Counted from the stretch's first letter, positions 47,285 to 60,407 are shown. The stretch is 64,000 nt of DNA from Helicostylum pulchrum (GCA_025677825.1 JAIXMO010000028.1:248001-312000), one strand, 5' to 3'. Numbers and translations: made by a program. The notes: a model not told the origin generated them from the sequence alone.

Positions 47285-49001
47285 ATGTCTGGTCTTTATA
47301 TGCTCGATTATGGAGCAGGTAATGTTCGTAGTTTAGTCAATGCTATTAACCATTTGGGTTATGACATTACCTTTGTTAAAGATCCCTCTGATATTACTAA
47401 GGCCGAGGTAACAATAGCAAATAAAAAATACAAATATTGTTCCTGACACAGGTCTATTATAGAAACTTATTTTCCCTGGTGTCGGTGATTTTGGTTTCGC
47501 TATGCGCTCTTTGCGCTCCAAGGGATACGCTGAGCCTTTAAAGGAATATATTGCTTCAGGAAAGCCTTTTATGGGTATCTGTGTCGGTATGCAATCTCTC
47601 TTTGAAGGCTCTGACGAAAGTGAAGAACTTGGTTTAGGTGTTATTCCTGGCAAGACCGCCAAGTTTGATAACTCTACTAAAGCCGTTCCTCATATGGGTT
47701 GGAATCACACTCAATTATTAAAGAATGTTAAACCTGAACAACAAGTCAGTCAAGATGTCCATTACAATATTGATGAAGATAAGACTTATTATTTCGTTCA
47801 TTCTTATGCTGGTCGTGTTAATGAGAAAAACAAGGACTGGGTTTTAGCTACCACTCAATATGGCGACGAATTATTTATTGCTGCTGTTCAAAAGGATAAT
47901 GTCTTTGCTACTCAATTCCATCCTGAAAAGAGTGGATACGCTGGTGTCAGCATCCTCAAGTCTTTCTTGACAGGTACTGGTATTGTTGATCAAAGCGCAA
48001 TTATCTGCAAGGAACCCGTCAAGTCGGATAAGGATACATTTACCAAGCGTATTATTGCTTGTTTAGATGTTCGTGCTAATGATAATGGTGATTTAGTTGT
48101 CACTAAAGGAGATCAGTACGATGTGCGTGAAACCGAAGGAAGCAACGACGTTCGTAATTTAGGAAAGCCTGTTGATTTAGCCAAGCGTTACTTCGAAGAA
48201 GGAGCTGATGAGATTACGTTTTTAAACATTACTAGTTTCCGTAATTGTCCTTTAGGTGATCTTCCTATGCTTGAAGTATTGAAGCGTACATCTGAAACAG
48301 TATTTGTACCTTTGACTATTGGTGGTGGTATCCGTGATGTCACTGACCCTGATGGTACTATTCATCCTGCATTTGAAGTTGCTGGTGAGTACTTCCGTTC
48401 TGGTGCCGATAAGGTTTCGATTGGTAGTGATGCAGTTTACTGTGCAGAAAGTTTCTATGCCAGCGGTGGTAAGAAGACAGGTAAAACAGCTATCGAAACT
48501 ATTGCAGAAGCATATGGATCTCAAGCTGTCGTTATCTCTGTTGATCCTCGTCGTGTATATGTAAAGGATCCTAGTGAGACTACACACAATACAGTCAAGA
48601 ACTCAAAGATTGGACCTAACGGAGAGGAATACTGTTGGTACCAATGTACCGTTATGGGCGGTCGTGAAGGACGTGATTTAGATGTAATTCAATTAGTCAC
48701 TGCTTGTGAAAAGCTGGGTGCAGGTGAAATTTTGTTAAATTGTATGGATCGTGACGGTACTAATTCTGGTTTTGAACTTGAATTGATTAACTCTGTTCGT
48801 CAAGCTGTTTCAATTCCTGTCATTGCTTCTAGTGGTGCCGGTCGTGTCGAAGATTTCGTTGAAGTGTTTGAAAAGACTGGAGCTGAAGCTGCATTAGCTG
48901 CTGGTATCTTCCATCGTCATGAAGTACCTATTCAAGCTGTTAAGGAATTTGTCAAGCAATCAGGTGTACCTGTCAGACCTATTGATGAAACACTTTTGTA
49001 A
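47285..49001 (+). CDS. HIS7: Imidazole glycerol phosphate synthase (HisHF)
   Basis: Exons 47285-47407 and 47463-49001 give 553 residues, the usual length of fungal His7. The glutaminase half has MLDYGAGNVRSLVNAI, FPGVGDFGFAMRSL, the nucleophile Cys in GICVGMQSLFEGS, and the His-Glu pair in ATQFHPEKSGYAGVS. The cyclase barrel begins KRIIACLDVRANDNGDLVVT and contains PLTIGGGIRDVTDP, SGADKVSIGSDAV, VISVDPRRVYVKD, LLNCMDRDGTNSGF, and IPVIASSGAGRVEDF. It converts PRFAR plus glutamine to imidazole-glycerol phosphate, AICAR and glutamate, linking histidine and purine synthesis in the cytosol. The frame is open upstream to 47234, but the Met at 47285 (MSGLYMLDYG) is the family start. Confidence 0.97.
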
Positions 49002-49472
49002 ATAATATAAGAACAAAAAAAAACTCCCTCCTTTTTTCCTTTTAATAATAATAAAAAAATGTACGCTATATATCTTTTAAAAAAACATCCCGACAAAAGG
49101 AGGTGCCATTCGTAAATTGTTGGTAGGAGAGAAGAGGGGAGTTGCAGAAACAGCAGGCAGTTTACTATTTCTAGTCAATAAGTAAGTGCATTTCTATTGT
49201 GTGACGCAAAAGTCACCACGTTGTTTAAATCTTTTTTATTTATACATTTTCTCTTTCTCTTTCTCTTTTTCTTTCTTTTTTATTTTTTCTTTTCCTTTAA
49301 AGATCAGTTCTTTTACTTATATATAAAAGATTATAAATCATACCTTATTGATATATAATATATATACACATATACATAAATATATATCCACTCCTTTTTT
49401 CTCTTATTATTTAACCTTTTCTTTTTACAACAATATCAATTTTTTTGATCCTATTCTATATCCAAAATAATA
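49002..49472. other. Intergenic with pyrimidine-rich tract
   Basis: Spacer between HIS7 and the NUM1-like gene. A CT-rich stretch at about 49246-49300 and TA-repeat-like sequence at 49353-49390 probably belong to the promoter of the long downstream gene. Confidence 0.5.
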
Positions 49473-52400
49473 ATGTCAACACTGTCTTCAAGTCTGTCTG
49501 AGACAGTCGGGAAACAAAGACGGCCCATCTCGTTTTCTGGAATGAGTGCAAACCAAGTAAAAGCACAACTCATAACACAGCTGGCAGAGAAAGAAAAATT
49601 ACTCGAAAAGTTTGGCAAGAGCCAAATAAGTCGAAACGCTTTAATAAAACAATCGGATGTTATTAATAACGAGATACAACACTTGAATCAATATAATCAA
49701 GAAGAAGAGTTACCTATTGAAATTCAATCTAAGCTTGAAGACTTGGCCAATGAATTTCAGTACCTTAAAACCTCAAAAGTAAGTTTTTTTTTTTTTTTTT
49801 TTTTGTGATTCTAAAACTGGTTTTTCTTCTATTTTGTAGTCTATGTTGGATGAATCTACTTCTACAAGCTTTTCTCCTTTATTACCTCCTCCACCTACTA
49901 ATTCTTCACCGTCTAAACAACGATCAAAGCCTTTAAATGGAAATAGGCGCAACCCAGATATTGAATTTGCAACTGAAATTGGTCAGGGATTATTGATCGA
50001 GGTACGTAAACTTCAAACGGCTTTACAAGAAAAGGAAGATATTATCAAACATCTCGAGTTTTCAAAAGCGGACAACGAACGAAACTATGAGTCCACTCAG
50101 CGCCAATTGAAACAAAGAGAAGAATTCGAAGGTTATTATTTTTATATATTTTAGTATTATTCTTTATTTCTAAACTTATTTTACTTTTTTTTAGAGAGGT
50201 TAAAGGAAGAGAATTGGAACCTTGAAGTTGCTAACCAAGAACTTCGAGGTCATTTATCAGAATCTAATCAATCTGTTTCGAAACATAATGCAGACTATGC
50301 TAGATTAAATAAGCAATTAAAGACTCAATCGGAACAAATTGATATTATGAAGGCACAAGAAGAAAAATCAGTATCAGTGATTGAAGCGATGAAAGCTCGT
50401 CATGAACAAGAAACGCATGTTCTTCGAAGACATGCTGCAAGTGCTCAGCGCGATAATGGTCAATCACAAAAACAAGTTGAAGAATTAAATACTGAGCTTA
50501 AAATCGTAAAAGCTAAATTAGCAATCAAGTTGGCTACTTCTTCTCGTGTTGTGCCTGATGAAGGAACTAAATTAGATAATACAACTGAAGCCAATGAAGA
50601 ACTTGATTCTGAAAATGAAAAGAGTGCAACTCCTCCTCTCGTTTCAACTGGTCGTAGTCAACAAGTAATGGAAACAGAGACTTTAAAACAATCTTTAGCT
50701 CACGCTCACCGAATTATATCGAATCTCAGAAGCTCCTATCATAAAGAAAAGTTGGAGAAATTTGAAATCAAGAAGATGCTGTCTGATAGTCAAGAAAATA
50801 TTGAACAATTGCGTAAGGATATGACTAGTTGGAATTCCAACCATACTATCCCTCAAAGTAATGGTGGTGCTCGTACCAAAGCTAATGGTAAAAAGAAACC
50901 TGCAAAAAAGAGAAGAGGTGGCGTGGCTAGACAACCTAGGGGTCTTTGTCCTAACGAATCAGATACTGATCCACAAAAGCAGGATGATGATGATGATGAT
51001 GAAGAAGAAGTCGATACAGAAGAATATGGCAGTATGGATGATGATAATTTAGATCAAAATTTCACAAACTTTGGACATTCATTTGATAGTATGATGGACT
51101 TTAATAATGGTACTTCCTTTTCTTCTATCCCTATGAAACCTTTATCCTCTGAATTAGAAGCCAAGGTACAAGCAATTGACGCTGGTATCAATACCGATCC
51201 TGTGGATTTCCTTGTTCCCTTTGTTCAAAATTCATCACCCTCTTCTCCAGTATCCCCTTCTGCTCTCTTGGTTGGTTCTGTCGCTGTCATCAAACAAAAC
51301 GGTAACACACGTTCTGACTCCTTTGTGGCACAGCAAAGTAATCAGGAGACATCTCTTGAATATGGTAACACGCAGGCATTGTTACATCAGCAAGTATCTA
51401 TAAATACTCACCACAACAAACAACTCGATCCGTCAGATCGCTCTGTATCACCCACTAAAAATGACACTGTATCACCCATTTTGGATCAAGACTATATTCA
51501 GGAACAAGTAATAAATGCTGTGGTCAAGGAGAGAAAAGAAATTGCTCAACGTGCAGGTTCTATACTTTCTCCTGAACAAATTGAAACATTATTTTTAGCG
51601 CCAATTGATAATATAGAAACTGTACCTCAACATCAAGTGCAACAAATGATTCAAACAGCTGTAGAGAAAGAAATTGCCACTATGGTGCCAAAGGTACAAG
51701 TCGAAAAGTTAATTATGGAAGCTGTTACATCTGAACTAGAAAAGATCGAGTCGATGGATTTAATACCTAAAGCTGATGTAGATAAATTGATCGAAGAAGC
51801 TGTTGCATCTGAACAAGAAAAGGTGGTTGCTTTGAATTTGATACCTCAGGTACAAGTAGATAAATTGATTAAAGAAGCTGTCGAATCAGAAAAGGTTTCT
51901 TTGAATTTGATCCCTATGGTTCAAGTCGACAAATTAATTGAAGAAGCTGTTGCTTCTGAGCAAGAGAAGGTAGAATCATTGAATTTAATTCCCAAGGTAG
52001 ACGTAGACAAGTTGATTGAAGAAGCTGTTGTTTCTGAAAAGGAAAAGATCGGATCTCTCAACTTAATGCCTAAGATTGAAGTAGAGAAATTAATTCAAGA
52101 AGCTGTTGAATCAGAACAAGAAAAAATTGCTTCCTTAAACTTAATTCCTCGCATCGAAGCTGAAAAGATGATTGTGGAAACCAGAGAGCGAGTAACTCAA
52201 CAAATGAAGATGGAAACCGAAGTATTGGTACAAGAAACACGCGAAGAATTAAATGCTCAATTCAAGTCAAATGAAAAGGAGCTTTTACGCGATATGATTC
52301 CAAAGGCCGAGGCCGAAGCTATGTCTGCAGCTGCTGTTATTTTAGCTAGTGAAAAAGTTAAGCATGAAGTACAAGAAATCAATCTTCGTAAGGTCAGTCC

Positions 52401-55052
52401 TAATGTTTCAGAGGAAATGATTACAAAGAAGGAAGCAGAAGAGTTGGTTCAACTGGCTACAACAAATGAGCAAGTAAAGGTACAACAAGCTTTGGAAAGA
52501 CAAAAGGTTGATATCGAAGCGGCTACACTCGAATTTCATACGAAGGAATTAGAGAGACAAAAGTTAGAAATGGATACCTTGAAGCAAGCAGAACTTGAAA
52601 AACATCTTGCTGAATTAGAAATTGCTAAGCATGTTGAATTCGAAACACAAAAGGCAGAAATTGAAGCTACCAAGCAAGCCGAGTTAGAGGAGCAAAAGGC
52701 AGAGATTGAAGCTCTCAAACAAGCTGAATTAGAAAAGCAGAAGGTAGAGATTGAAGCTACTAAGCAAGTCGAATTAGAGGAGCAAAAGATTGAGATTGAA
52801 GCTACTATTCAAGCCGAGTTAGAAAAGCAAAAGCAAGAGATCGAAGCAATCAAGGAGGCAGAATTAGAAAAGCAACGATTGGAAATTGAAGCTATAAAGG
52901 AGGCTGAGCTTGAGAAACAAAAGCAAGAAATCGAAAGTATCAAGCAAGCTGAATTAGAAAAGCAAAAGCAAGAAATCGAACTTTTAAAGCAAGTTGAATT
53001 AGAAAAGCAAAGAGAAGAGATTGAACTTATTAAGCAAGCCGAGTTGGAGAAACAAAAGCAAGAGATTGAAGCTGCTGCCAATACAAAATACGAACAACAA
53101 ATTGCTGAATTGGAAGCTGTTAAACAAGCTGAGTTAGAGAGCTTAAAGAACGAGTCAACCGCTGTCAAATTGGCTGAATTGGCCGTCTTAACAAAGAGTA
53201 TCGAAACATACAAGAAGGATGCCGAAGAGACTAATCATCGTATGATGACAATGCTTACCAAGGATAGTGTTGATGTACTTGTCAAGAGAGCTGTAGCAGA
53301 TGCTTTAGAAAAGTCGGATAAAACACAATCGGAAGCTATGGCTGGTATGATGTCTAAAGAATATGCTCATGTAATGGTCAAAGATGAAGTAGCCAAGGCG
53401 TTAGATTCCGAAAGAAAGGCTGTTGCTGAGCGTGAAGAAAGCGAAGGGATTGAAATGATTTCTAAAGCAGAAGCAGAAGCATTGGCCAAGGTAGCAGCAG
53501 CCGATGCTATTGTCAAGGAACGTCAAGCAATGGCAGCACGTGAAAATGAATTAGTAACCAAAGAAGAAGCCGAGATTTTAGCTGCCGCCGCCGCTAGAGA
53601 AGCAGTAGATAAAGAAAGAAGTGAATCAGCACTTGTGTTGGCAAGAGAACGAAAATTATTACGTGAAAAGGAAGAACGTTTAGTATCTCAGGAAGAAGCA
53701 GATCAAAAGGCTAAGGAAGCTGTTCGCATTGCATTATTAGAAAATAAAAATATACCCGAATTAACTACAACCACTCATTTAAATATTGCATCAGGTGGAG
53801 CAACAACATCAACATCTACAGCACCAGCTGGTTCTTCACGATTTGTAAATGATATTGAAAACTCTTGTGTTGAAAAGGAATTGCCAGCTACTTTGGAAAG
53901 ATCTGTATCTACATCTCGATTAGCACCACCTTCTCTGAATATATCCCCTGCTCCTTCTGTTTCTACACCTGCTTCAAGTAGTCGTAAACTTCGATTATCT
54001 AACTCGGTTTCTTCTCTTCGTCTTGGTTCTGGTAAAAAAGAGAAAATCATTCCTAAAGGTCAAAGACCTAGTACAGATAGTCAGACGCCTTCCAACTTAT
54101 CTTTTGGTAGTTTCCGTATTTTAGAAAATAGCAAGTATAGTTCAAAACTTCATTCAAAATCATCTATTAGCTTGAGAGAGTTGTCTAATAGGCAAGAATC
54201 TGTTGCTTCCATCTCCACTATGTCTTCAGATGAACACCATCATGGTCGTACACCTATGCCGATGAGCTCAGAAGAAAGTTTCCCCGGTTTCTCAAATGGT
54301 GGTACGGATATGTATATTATCTCGTCTATCACTCAAACCATGATTGGTGAATGGATGTCTAAACATACACGTAGATATGTTGGCGGTGGAATTTCCGAGA
54401 ATAAACATTTAAGATTCTTTTGGGTTCATCCTTATACAAAGATTCTTTACTGGAGCTCTGTTCAACCTGGAGCTGAAGGAAATGAAGGAAAGACAAAGAG
54501 TGGTAAGTTTTTTTATAAAAAAAATGGTTTGGTATATATTCGGTATCAATTTATTTTTTTCTTTTTATTAGCATTCGTTGAGTCTGTATCTGCGGTACCT
54601 AGCCATGATGCAACAGGAGCTTCTCCTATGAGTTTGCTCATCCGTACTCGTAAACGTGATCTTAAATTGACAGCACCCTCACTTGAAAGACATGATTTGT
54701 GGTTAAAGGTAAACAAATATATACAGTTATATTAATAGAAAGCAATCGACTAAAACAATTTTTTTTAAAACAATAGTCTTTATCTTACTTGTTGGGTAGA
54801 CCCAATGAAGCTAGTAACCAGTTGATTGAAGACCCACGACCTACGTCTGATAGTAGTGTGATTGAAAATGCCGGCCATCAACAAAGTACACTTAGTTCCA
54901 GAGTATCCAACAGAAGCATACCGCATGTACAAGATGTTTCAAATTATGATTCAGATGATTCAGATGATCTTGTTAATATCAGACAATGTTGTGATGGAAA
55001 ACATGATTTATCTACCCTGTCAAAAGGAAGTCATCATCATCATCATTCTTAA
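49473..55052 (+). CDS. NUM1: NUM1/ApsA/Mcp5-like cortical anchor: coiled coil plus PH domain
   Basis: Exons 49473-49778, 49840-50131, 50195-54502, 54572-54708 and 54777-55052 join to 1772 residues. The N-terminus has PISFSGMSANQVKAQLITQL and a coiled coil. Next is an acidic linker (QDDDDDDEEEVDTEEYG). Two repeat arrays follow: about seven units of roughly 26 residues like LNLIPKVDVDKLIEEAV (51690-52170), and about thirteen 14-residue units like AELEKQKQEIEAIK (52560-53110). The C-terminal PH domain carries the Num1/Mcp5 signature MYIISSITQTMIGEWM, TRRYVGGGISENKHLRFFWV, HPYTKILYWSS. Such proteins bind phosphoinositides at the cell cortex, cluster, and anchor dynein and mitochondria during nuclear migration. 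The protein ends in a natural His run (SHHHHHS). The repeat arrays probably set the reach of the tether, which is inference. Confidence 0.93.
51690..52170 (+). repeat. In-frame tandem repeat, about 26 residues per unit
   Basis: About seven successive copies of a unit like SLNLIPKVDVDKLIEEAV followed by xSEQEKxx, inside the NUM1-like protein. One unit (around 51885-51905) is shorter by about four residues (ESEKVSLNLIP). DNA copies have diverged at third positions, so the array is not very recent. Confidence 0.85.
52560..53110 (+). repeat. In-frame 14-residue coiled-coil repeat
   Basis: About thirteen copies of a 14-residue unit (consensus QAELEKQKQEIEAI, with K at the joint) in the NUM1-like protein. 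Fourteen residues equal two heptads, so the array encodes a long, highly charged coiled coil. Adjacent units are nearly identical, as expected from slippage or unequal exchange. Confidence 0.85.
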
Positions 55053-55319
55053 AGAAAAAATCTGAATGATTTAACTAAAAAAAATATATTATTATTGCTA
55101 TACCTATTATTTAGTCTCTTTTTTAAAAGGAATAAAGTCTTTTTTTTTTTATTCCGCCATTTTTTGTTATAGAATCGAGAATATTATAATTGATATGAGT
55201 GGGATCGAAAGTGGGTTAGATTCTACAGAAAGTCGCTATAATTTTTTGAAGATTGTGTTTCGTGGAGGAAAGTATAAATACAATCATTAAAGAAGAATAT
55301 TGGCGATGTATTTAAATCG

Positions 55320-55900
55320 AAAAGTATGCACGAAATTGTCGAACAGTTCTGGAAGAAATCCACTCATAAAAATATTACACAAGTTTTTTGGGGTGCTTAA
55401 TCCAAGTGACGATATAATACAGTTTTCTGATACATCCATAAATAAACAGTGACTTATAAGTACCGTAATTAGAAGTAAACAGTTTGACGAGTAGACGCAA
55501 AGCTCTAGTTGACAAAATCTATGGATTTTGTACCTTCCTTTTCTTGTTTAAAGCAAAATGTTTCCTAATGTTAATATAATAACTGTATTTATTCGAATCA
55601 AGACCACCTTTTTTTTTTTTGTACAATTACTTGGGCGAGTTCAATAACTATTCTGTCCTTTATCCTCTTGAAAACGCGTGCTTTTGAGTGAAGGTTTAGA
55701 AGTAACTTCTAAAAAAGGTCATTTTTACAGTGATTGAAATAGGGTGTTTTCGTTGTGTAATTAAACATCAATAAATAATTATTTTGTCCAATAAACTTAG
55801 TGAAAGTTAGTTGTCTTTAATATTAAATATTGAAAACTGTTGTTGTTCTATATTTTTCTCAACGAGCTTTTTTCTTTTACCGTAATTATTAAAAAAAAAA
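55320..55900. repeat. Dispersed non-coding repeat, copy 3
   Basis: The longest of the three copies seen. Its left half (55345-55500) matches 987-1185 and its right half (55700-55870) matches 21775-21950, in the same order. That makes this the best reference for the element. No ORF is found. Ends and target duplications were not resolved by eye. Confidence 0.6.
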
Positions 55901-56951
55901 TGCATATTCCCAAGGTTATTAGGTTTGGTTTTTGTATGAAAGCTTAAAAAAAGTAGTATACATGATTTTAAAGAAAATACTAGGAATAAAATGATCCATT
56001 TATCAGTTATGTTATTCGTGAGACATTAAAACCCCCCTTTTTAAAAAAGAAGGTTTCTTTTCCTTTTATTGATAGCCCCAAATACACATGAATTTGTTCA
56101 ATTTTGACAGCACTCACCTTTTCCCTTTACTGGTATAACTCTTTATATGAAAAACACCAACTGTGCAAAAATTAAGAATATGTCAGAAGTAGAGATAGCA
56201 GTTTCAACGAGTGACGATACCGATCTTTGAAGATATCCCAACGCACGATAGCCTTAAAAATTTTCAACGATATATGTTTGTGATATCGTTCTATTGCTTC
56301 AACGATGGCCCCTGCACAAGGATGACTCCAACTCTCTGAAAAGGAAGCTCTTCGGGACACTTTTTTTTTTTTTGAAAAATATACTGTCATGCTGTCATGT
56401 GGTTTGAAAAAAAAATAATTTACACTGAATAAAAAATCCCTCATAAAACCTTCTATTTACTGCCCGTTCGCGTAATGAAAAAAGTAAATTTTGCTTATAA
56501 CTTTGTCTTTCTTTCTCCCTTTGTTCGTTTAAAACAATATCTTCAGGTATTCTTTATATATATAAATATATAATATCACACTATAAATCACAACTGATTG
56601 GTTTAGAGTGTCATGCGAAAAAAAAACTGCAGCTGCAGCCTTAGTAGTGCCCTTTTTACAGACAACCTTTTTTTTCTTTTTTGCTAAGAAAAAAAAAGTC
56701 AAAATATATAAATCGAACTGCTATAATACAATACCGCGAGTAAATGAGCATAGTAGATGAAGACCGATTTTGATAACTATGATGCTAATAAATACCCCAG
56801 TTTCGCTTATTGCTGCTAAAACTACAAAAGCTCACCTCTTGATAACCTTAAAGAACACGAGAAAAATAGTTTCACCAGCGAATTCAATTCCTACATGAGC
56901 CGCTTGAAGGTTTTTTTTTCGGAAAGGACCTTCGTTCAAGTATTGTCGAGA

Positions 56952-57373
56952 TAACGTGCCACCAGGTTTAAATCTAGTAAATTTTAATTTTTTTCAAATG
57001 TTTTTTCAAATCACCTAAAGGCGACAGTCGTAAATTAAACTCAGCTATTTCTTATTTTATAGGCATTTCATTGGCCGAGATAGAAAATCGCAGGGTATGA
57101 AATACATTACCCAAATTTTTGATTTCAAATTTTCGATCCCTTGATAGTACCCCCGCTTAAAAGTAAAAAATATAGGTTGACTTTGATAGCAATAAACTTT
57201 TTTTTTTATTGTTAAGAAAGACAATTGGCGCGAAGAAATACGTTCCTAAACGTTCAATAAAGAAAAGTATTCTATTAGATCTTTTATAAAAGTTCGTAAA
57301 AAAATCTTTATCGCTCCAAAAAAAAGTGAAAAAAAATTAAAAATATACTTGAGTTAAACCTGGTGGCACGTTA
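56952..57373. mobile_element. MITE-like element with terminal inverted repeats
   Basis: taacgtgccaccaggttta at 56952-56970 is repeated exactly in reverse complement at 57355-57373. Similarity continues inward with mismatches for about another 25 bases (taaattttaattttttt on one side, the complement of tatttttaatttttttt on the other). The 422-base unit is AT-rich and encodes nothing. TA may be the target site. This fits a miniature inverted-repeat transposable element moved by a transposase encoded elsewhere. Confidence 0.65.
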
Positions 57374-58322
57374 GGACCACGTGTACAAAAAAAAAACCAG
57401 AAGTTACACCAGTAAAATCAATATGAGTGATAGTTAGCAGTGATATTCACAACACCAAAAGTAGCTTCTTCTTGAAAGTTTAGTAGTGAGTGGTCAATGG
57501 CTTGAAGAAGTAGAACTAAGGATACAATGATAGAAAGACGGCGGTTAAGAAAAAGTGAATACTACGATGATCTAGATATTGTGGGGATTTCTGGATGTAT
57601 ATCTCATTTAGTGGTTTTGTAAAATTGAATTCTACCCTTAAATAGAGCTGCTATCCAGCACGCTCGTTATTTTTTTCGCTCCTAAACCATTGAAAAGAAA
57701 AAAAAGCGACTGTTTACTGACTATGTAAAGACCTATCAATCAGGAACTCTTGAATAAATACTTATTTTTATCCATTTCGGGATAGTTTTGTTTGGTTTCA
57801 CGTATTATGGTACTCCGTATCATTAAAAATAGCATGGTAGTATATAAATCGAGTGCTTGCACATTGCATGGACAATTGATGAGCAAATAAAAAAGGGTCT
57901 CCATACAGGTTGATAGGAAAAAAAAGGCGACTTATTATGTTCAAGAAGAGAAGGTCAGAGTATCTTTTTTTTTTTTTTTTTTTTGTAGTTCCTTTTAGCC
58001 ATTTTTTTTTTTTTTGAAATATGACCTAGCGTTTTAATTGCTACAGGATAAGATAATCAAAACACGGGTAAAACAACTCTAACCAGGATCATATCTTGGA
58101 TATTTTTCATGCTAAATCAACTTTTACATGTGTAACCATCATACAAAACGACATACAAGTGACATCATGAGGACTAAAAACGGAAGATGTCAAATATGAA
58201 CTCGATGCGCGTGCGTGACTGTTGGGAAAGGAGAGGAAAAGGGAGGAAGTTGTATAGGCGTAACGTTTTTTCTTTCTTTTTTTAAACTATTGCAACTTTT
58301 TTTTACAAATAAAAAACCCAAG

Positions 58323-60216
58323 ATGGGAAAGTCAAAGAAACGTAACGCCTCTAAAGCAAACGGACAAAGAAACGCCAACGTATCCAATAACGAAACCAGC
58401 GCATTAAATAGATTCTTTGGAGGTAGTCGGCGTAACGGTTATGCAACTATCCCCAACGTAAAACTTTCTTTTATTTTATTTTTAAATGTACACGAACTAA
58501 CACAGTAAAATAGGATACCAATGATACAGAGAACGGTAGAGCAACGGGTTATTTTGTCAATTCTCCTAATGCTATAGAAGATGTGACGATTGACATGGTT
58601 AACGAACGAACAATGTCACCTACAAATTATAATTCGGATATTGAATCCTCTAGTAACTCACGCATGAGCTCAGTCGAAGGCGATGTTTGCTTTCCTACGC
58701 CCAATAAAAAAGAAGAAAGCGGGATTGACTATGAAGGTTTAGAAGAGTATATTGCAGCAGAGAAAAAAGATTTACAGCAAGATAATAAAAAGGATACAAG
58801 TAATACTAAAAGAAGACGTAGGTTATCTACAATGGGTGGGTCAGATAATAGAAGATATAGTATGTACGGCGATAGAATGATGGTAAGGGATAAATACATG
58901 CAAAGTTTTTGTTGTTGTTTATTTAAATTATTTTAGAATTCAGATAACAAGACTGAAACAGACATGTATCGTGTCACGTACTACTCACCTTCAGAATCAT
59001 CTACTATTCACTCACGAACAATAAGCGAGATCCCTGAATACTCTGAAGATTCACTTACGGACATGTTAAAAAAGGGATGCTTCTGGATCGATATTCAGAA
59101 CCCAACAGATAACGAAATGAAGGCACTTTGTGAAGCGTTTCATATTCATCCATTGACTGTAGAAGATATCTGTATGGAGGAACAAAGAGAGAAATGTGAG
59201 GTGTTTATGAATTATTATTTTATTTGTTTCAGAAGTTTTGATCAAGATGAATTTTCGCCAAATTATATGCAACCTTCTGCAATTTACATCATCATTTTAA
59301 AAGAAGGTGTGATCACGGTAAGTTTCCGATTGTTTGAAAAAAAGTTCCTTTTTGTGCATTGTGTGCGTACTGATAAATTAAAGTAGTTTCACTTTAAACC
59401 TATGGCCCATCCTCATAATGTACGTAAAAGAATTAAGCAACTAAAGGATTATATCAATGTTACACCAGGTAAGACTAAAAGAATACAAAAAAAAAATAAA
59501 GATTAAATTTTTTATTTTTTTTGCATAAGATTGGATTTGTTATGGACTTTTGGACGATATAACCGATTCGTTTGCACCACTGATCCGAGCGATTGAATTC
59601 GAAGTGGATTCTATTGACGAACTAGTACTTATTTTAAAGGAATCAGAACAATCGGACATGTTACGGCGTATTGGGTATTGTCGTAAACGTATGATGGGAT
59701 TATTAAGGTTACTTTCATCGAAAACGGATGTTGTAAAGACGCTTATTAAACGAGGAGAGATATCACCAGGGGATGGTACCCGACCTGCACTAAGTAAAGA
59801 AGTTGCTTTATATCTTGGAGATGTACAAGGTAAACATGAATATATATATATAAATCTTTTTGGTAAATGCTTACTCTTTTTTTCTTTAAAAAAAAAACAT
59901 AGATCATATTATATCAATGTTGTTATCTTTAAACCATTACGAAAAAATTTCTTCAAGATCGCATTCGAATTATTTAGCTCAGATTTCAATTGAGATGACA
60001 CAAACAAATAATGAGATCAACGACGTATTGTCTAAACTAACAGCTTTGGGTAGTGTACTGGTGCCTATGAATTTAGTGACAGGTCTTTGGGGTATGAATG
60101 TACAAGTGCCTGGTCAGTACCAAGAAGATCTTACTTGGTTTGGTGGTATTATTACGACCATTCTTACATTTTGTGTAGTTTCTATATTATTAATGAGATA
60201 TTATAATATTGTGTAA
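58323..60216 (+). CDS. MNR2: CorA-type magnesium transporter (MNR2/ALR-like)
   Basis: Exons 58323-58457, 58514-58882, 58937-59317, 59387-59468, 59530-59829 and 59903-60216 join in phase to about 526 residues. The N-terminal cytosolic region is basic and Ser-rich (MGKSKKRNASKANGQRN, KRRRRLSTMGGSDNRR). The CorA domain follows: FWIDIQNPTDNEMKALCEAF, HIHPLTVEDICMEEQREKCE, DSFAPLIRAIEFEVDSIDEL. Two C-terminal membrane helices flank the signature WGMNVQVPGQ (first helix LGSVLVPMNLVTGL, second FGGIITTILTFCVVSILLM). GMN loops select hydrated Mg2+. The long N-terminus and VPG after GMN are typical of the eukaryotic ALR/MNR2 group, either vacuolar (Mnr2) or plasma membrane (Alr1). Which of the two cannot be decided from sequence alone. 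An in-frame upstream extension lacks any conserved feature. Confidence 0.92.
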
Positions 60217-60407
60217 AATAAAAAAATAAATAAAAAACGTTTTTATAAAGTACAATTTCTTTTTTTTATCTATTTATTTAACATGATAGATACACAGTAT
60301 ACTACTTTTAGCTTAAAGAAAAAAAAAAGAAAGGGGAAAAGGAGGTTTCTTTTTCTGGGGGGTATTTAACAAAAACTTAGTTAATGCATACTAGAAAAAA
60401 AAAAGAC

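Larger units (their letters stand above)
55053..58322. other. Long gene-poor gap with repeats
   Basis: A 3.3 kb AT-rich gap between the NUM1-like stop and the MNR2-like start. It holds dispersed repeat copy 3 (about 55320-55900) and a MITE-like inverted-repeat element (56952-57373). The minus-strand frame at 56172-56444 has a partly coding-like piece, too weak to call. Confidence 0.6.

Noticed and set aside
52536..53213. Long minus-strand open frames opposite the NUM1-like repeat
   Set aside because: Ser/Cys/Phe-rich text with strict periodicity is simply the antisense of the Glu/Gln/Lys repeat, with no independent start context.
56172..56444. Minus-strand ORF with a stretch like SWSHPCAGAIVEAIERYH
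   Set aside because: Part of it looks coding, but it is short, isolated and starts in low-complexity sequence. Too weak to call.
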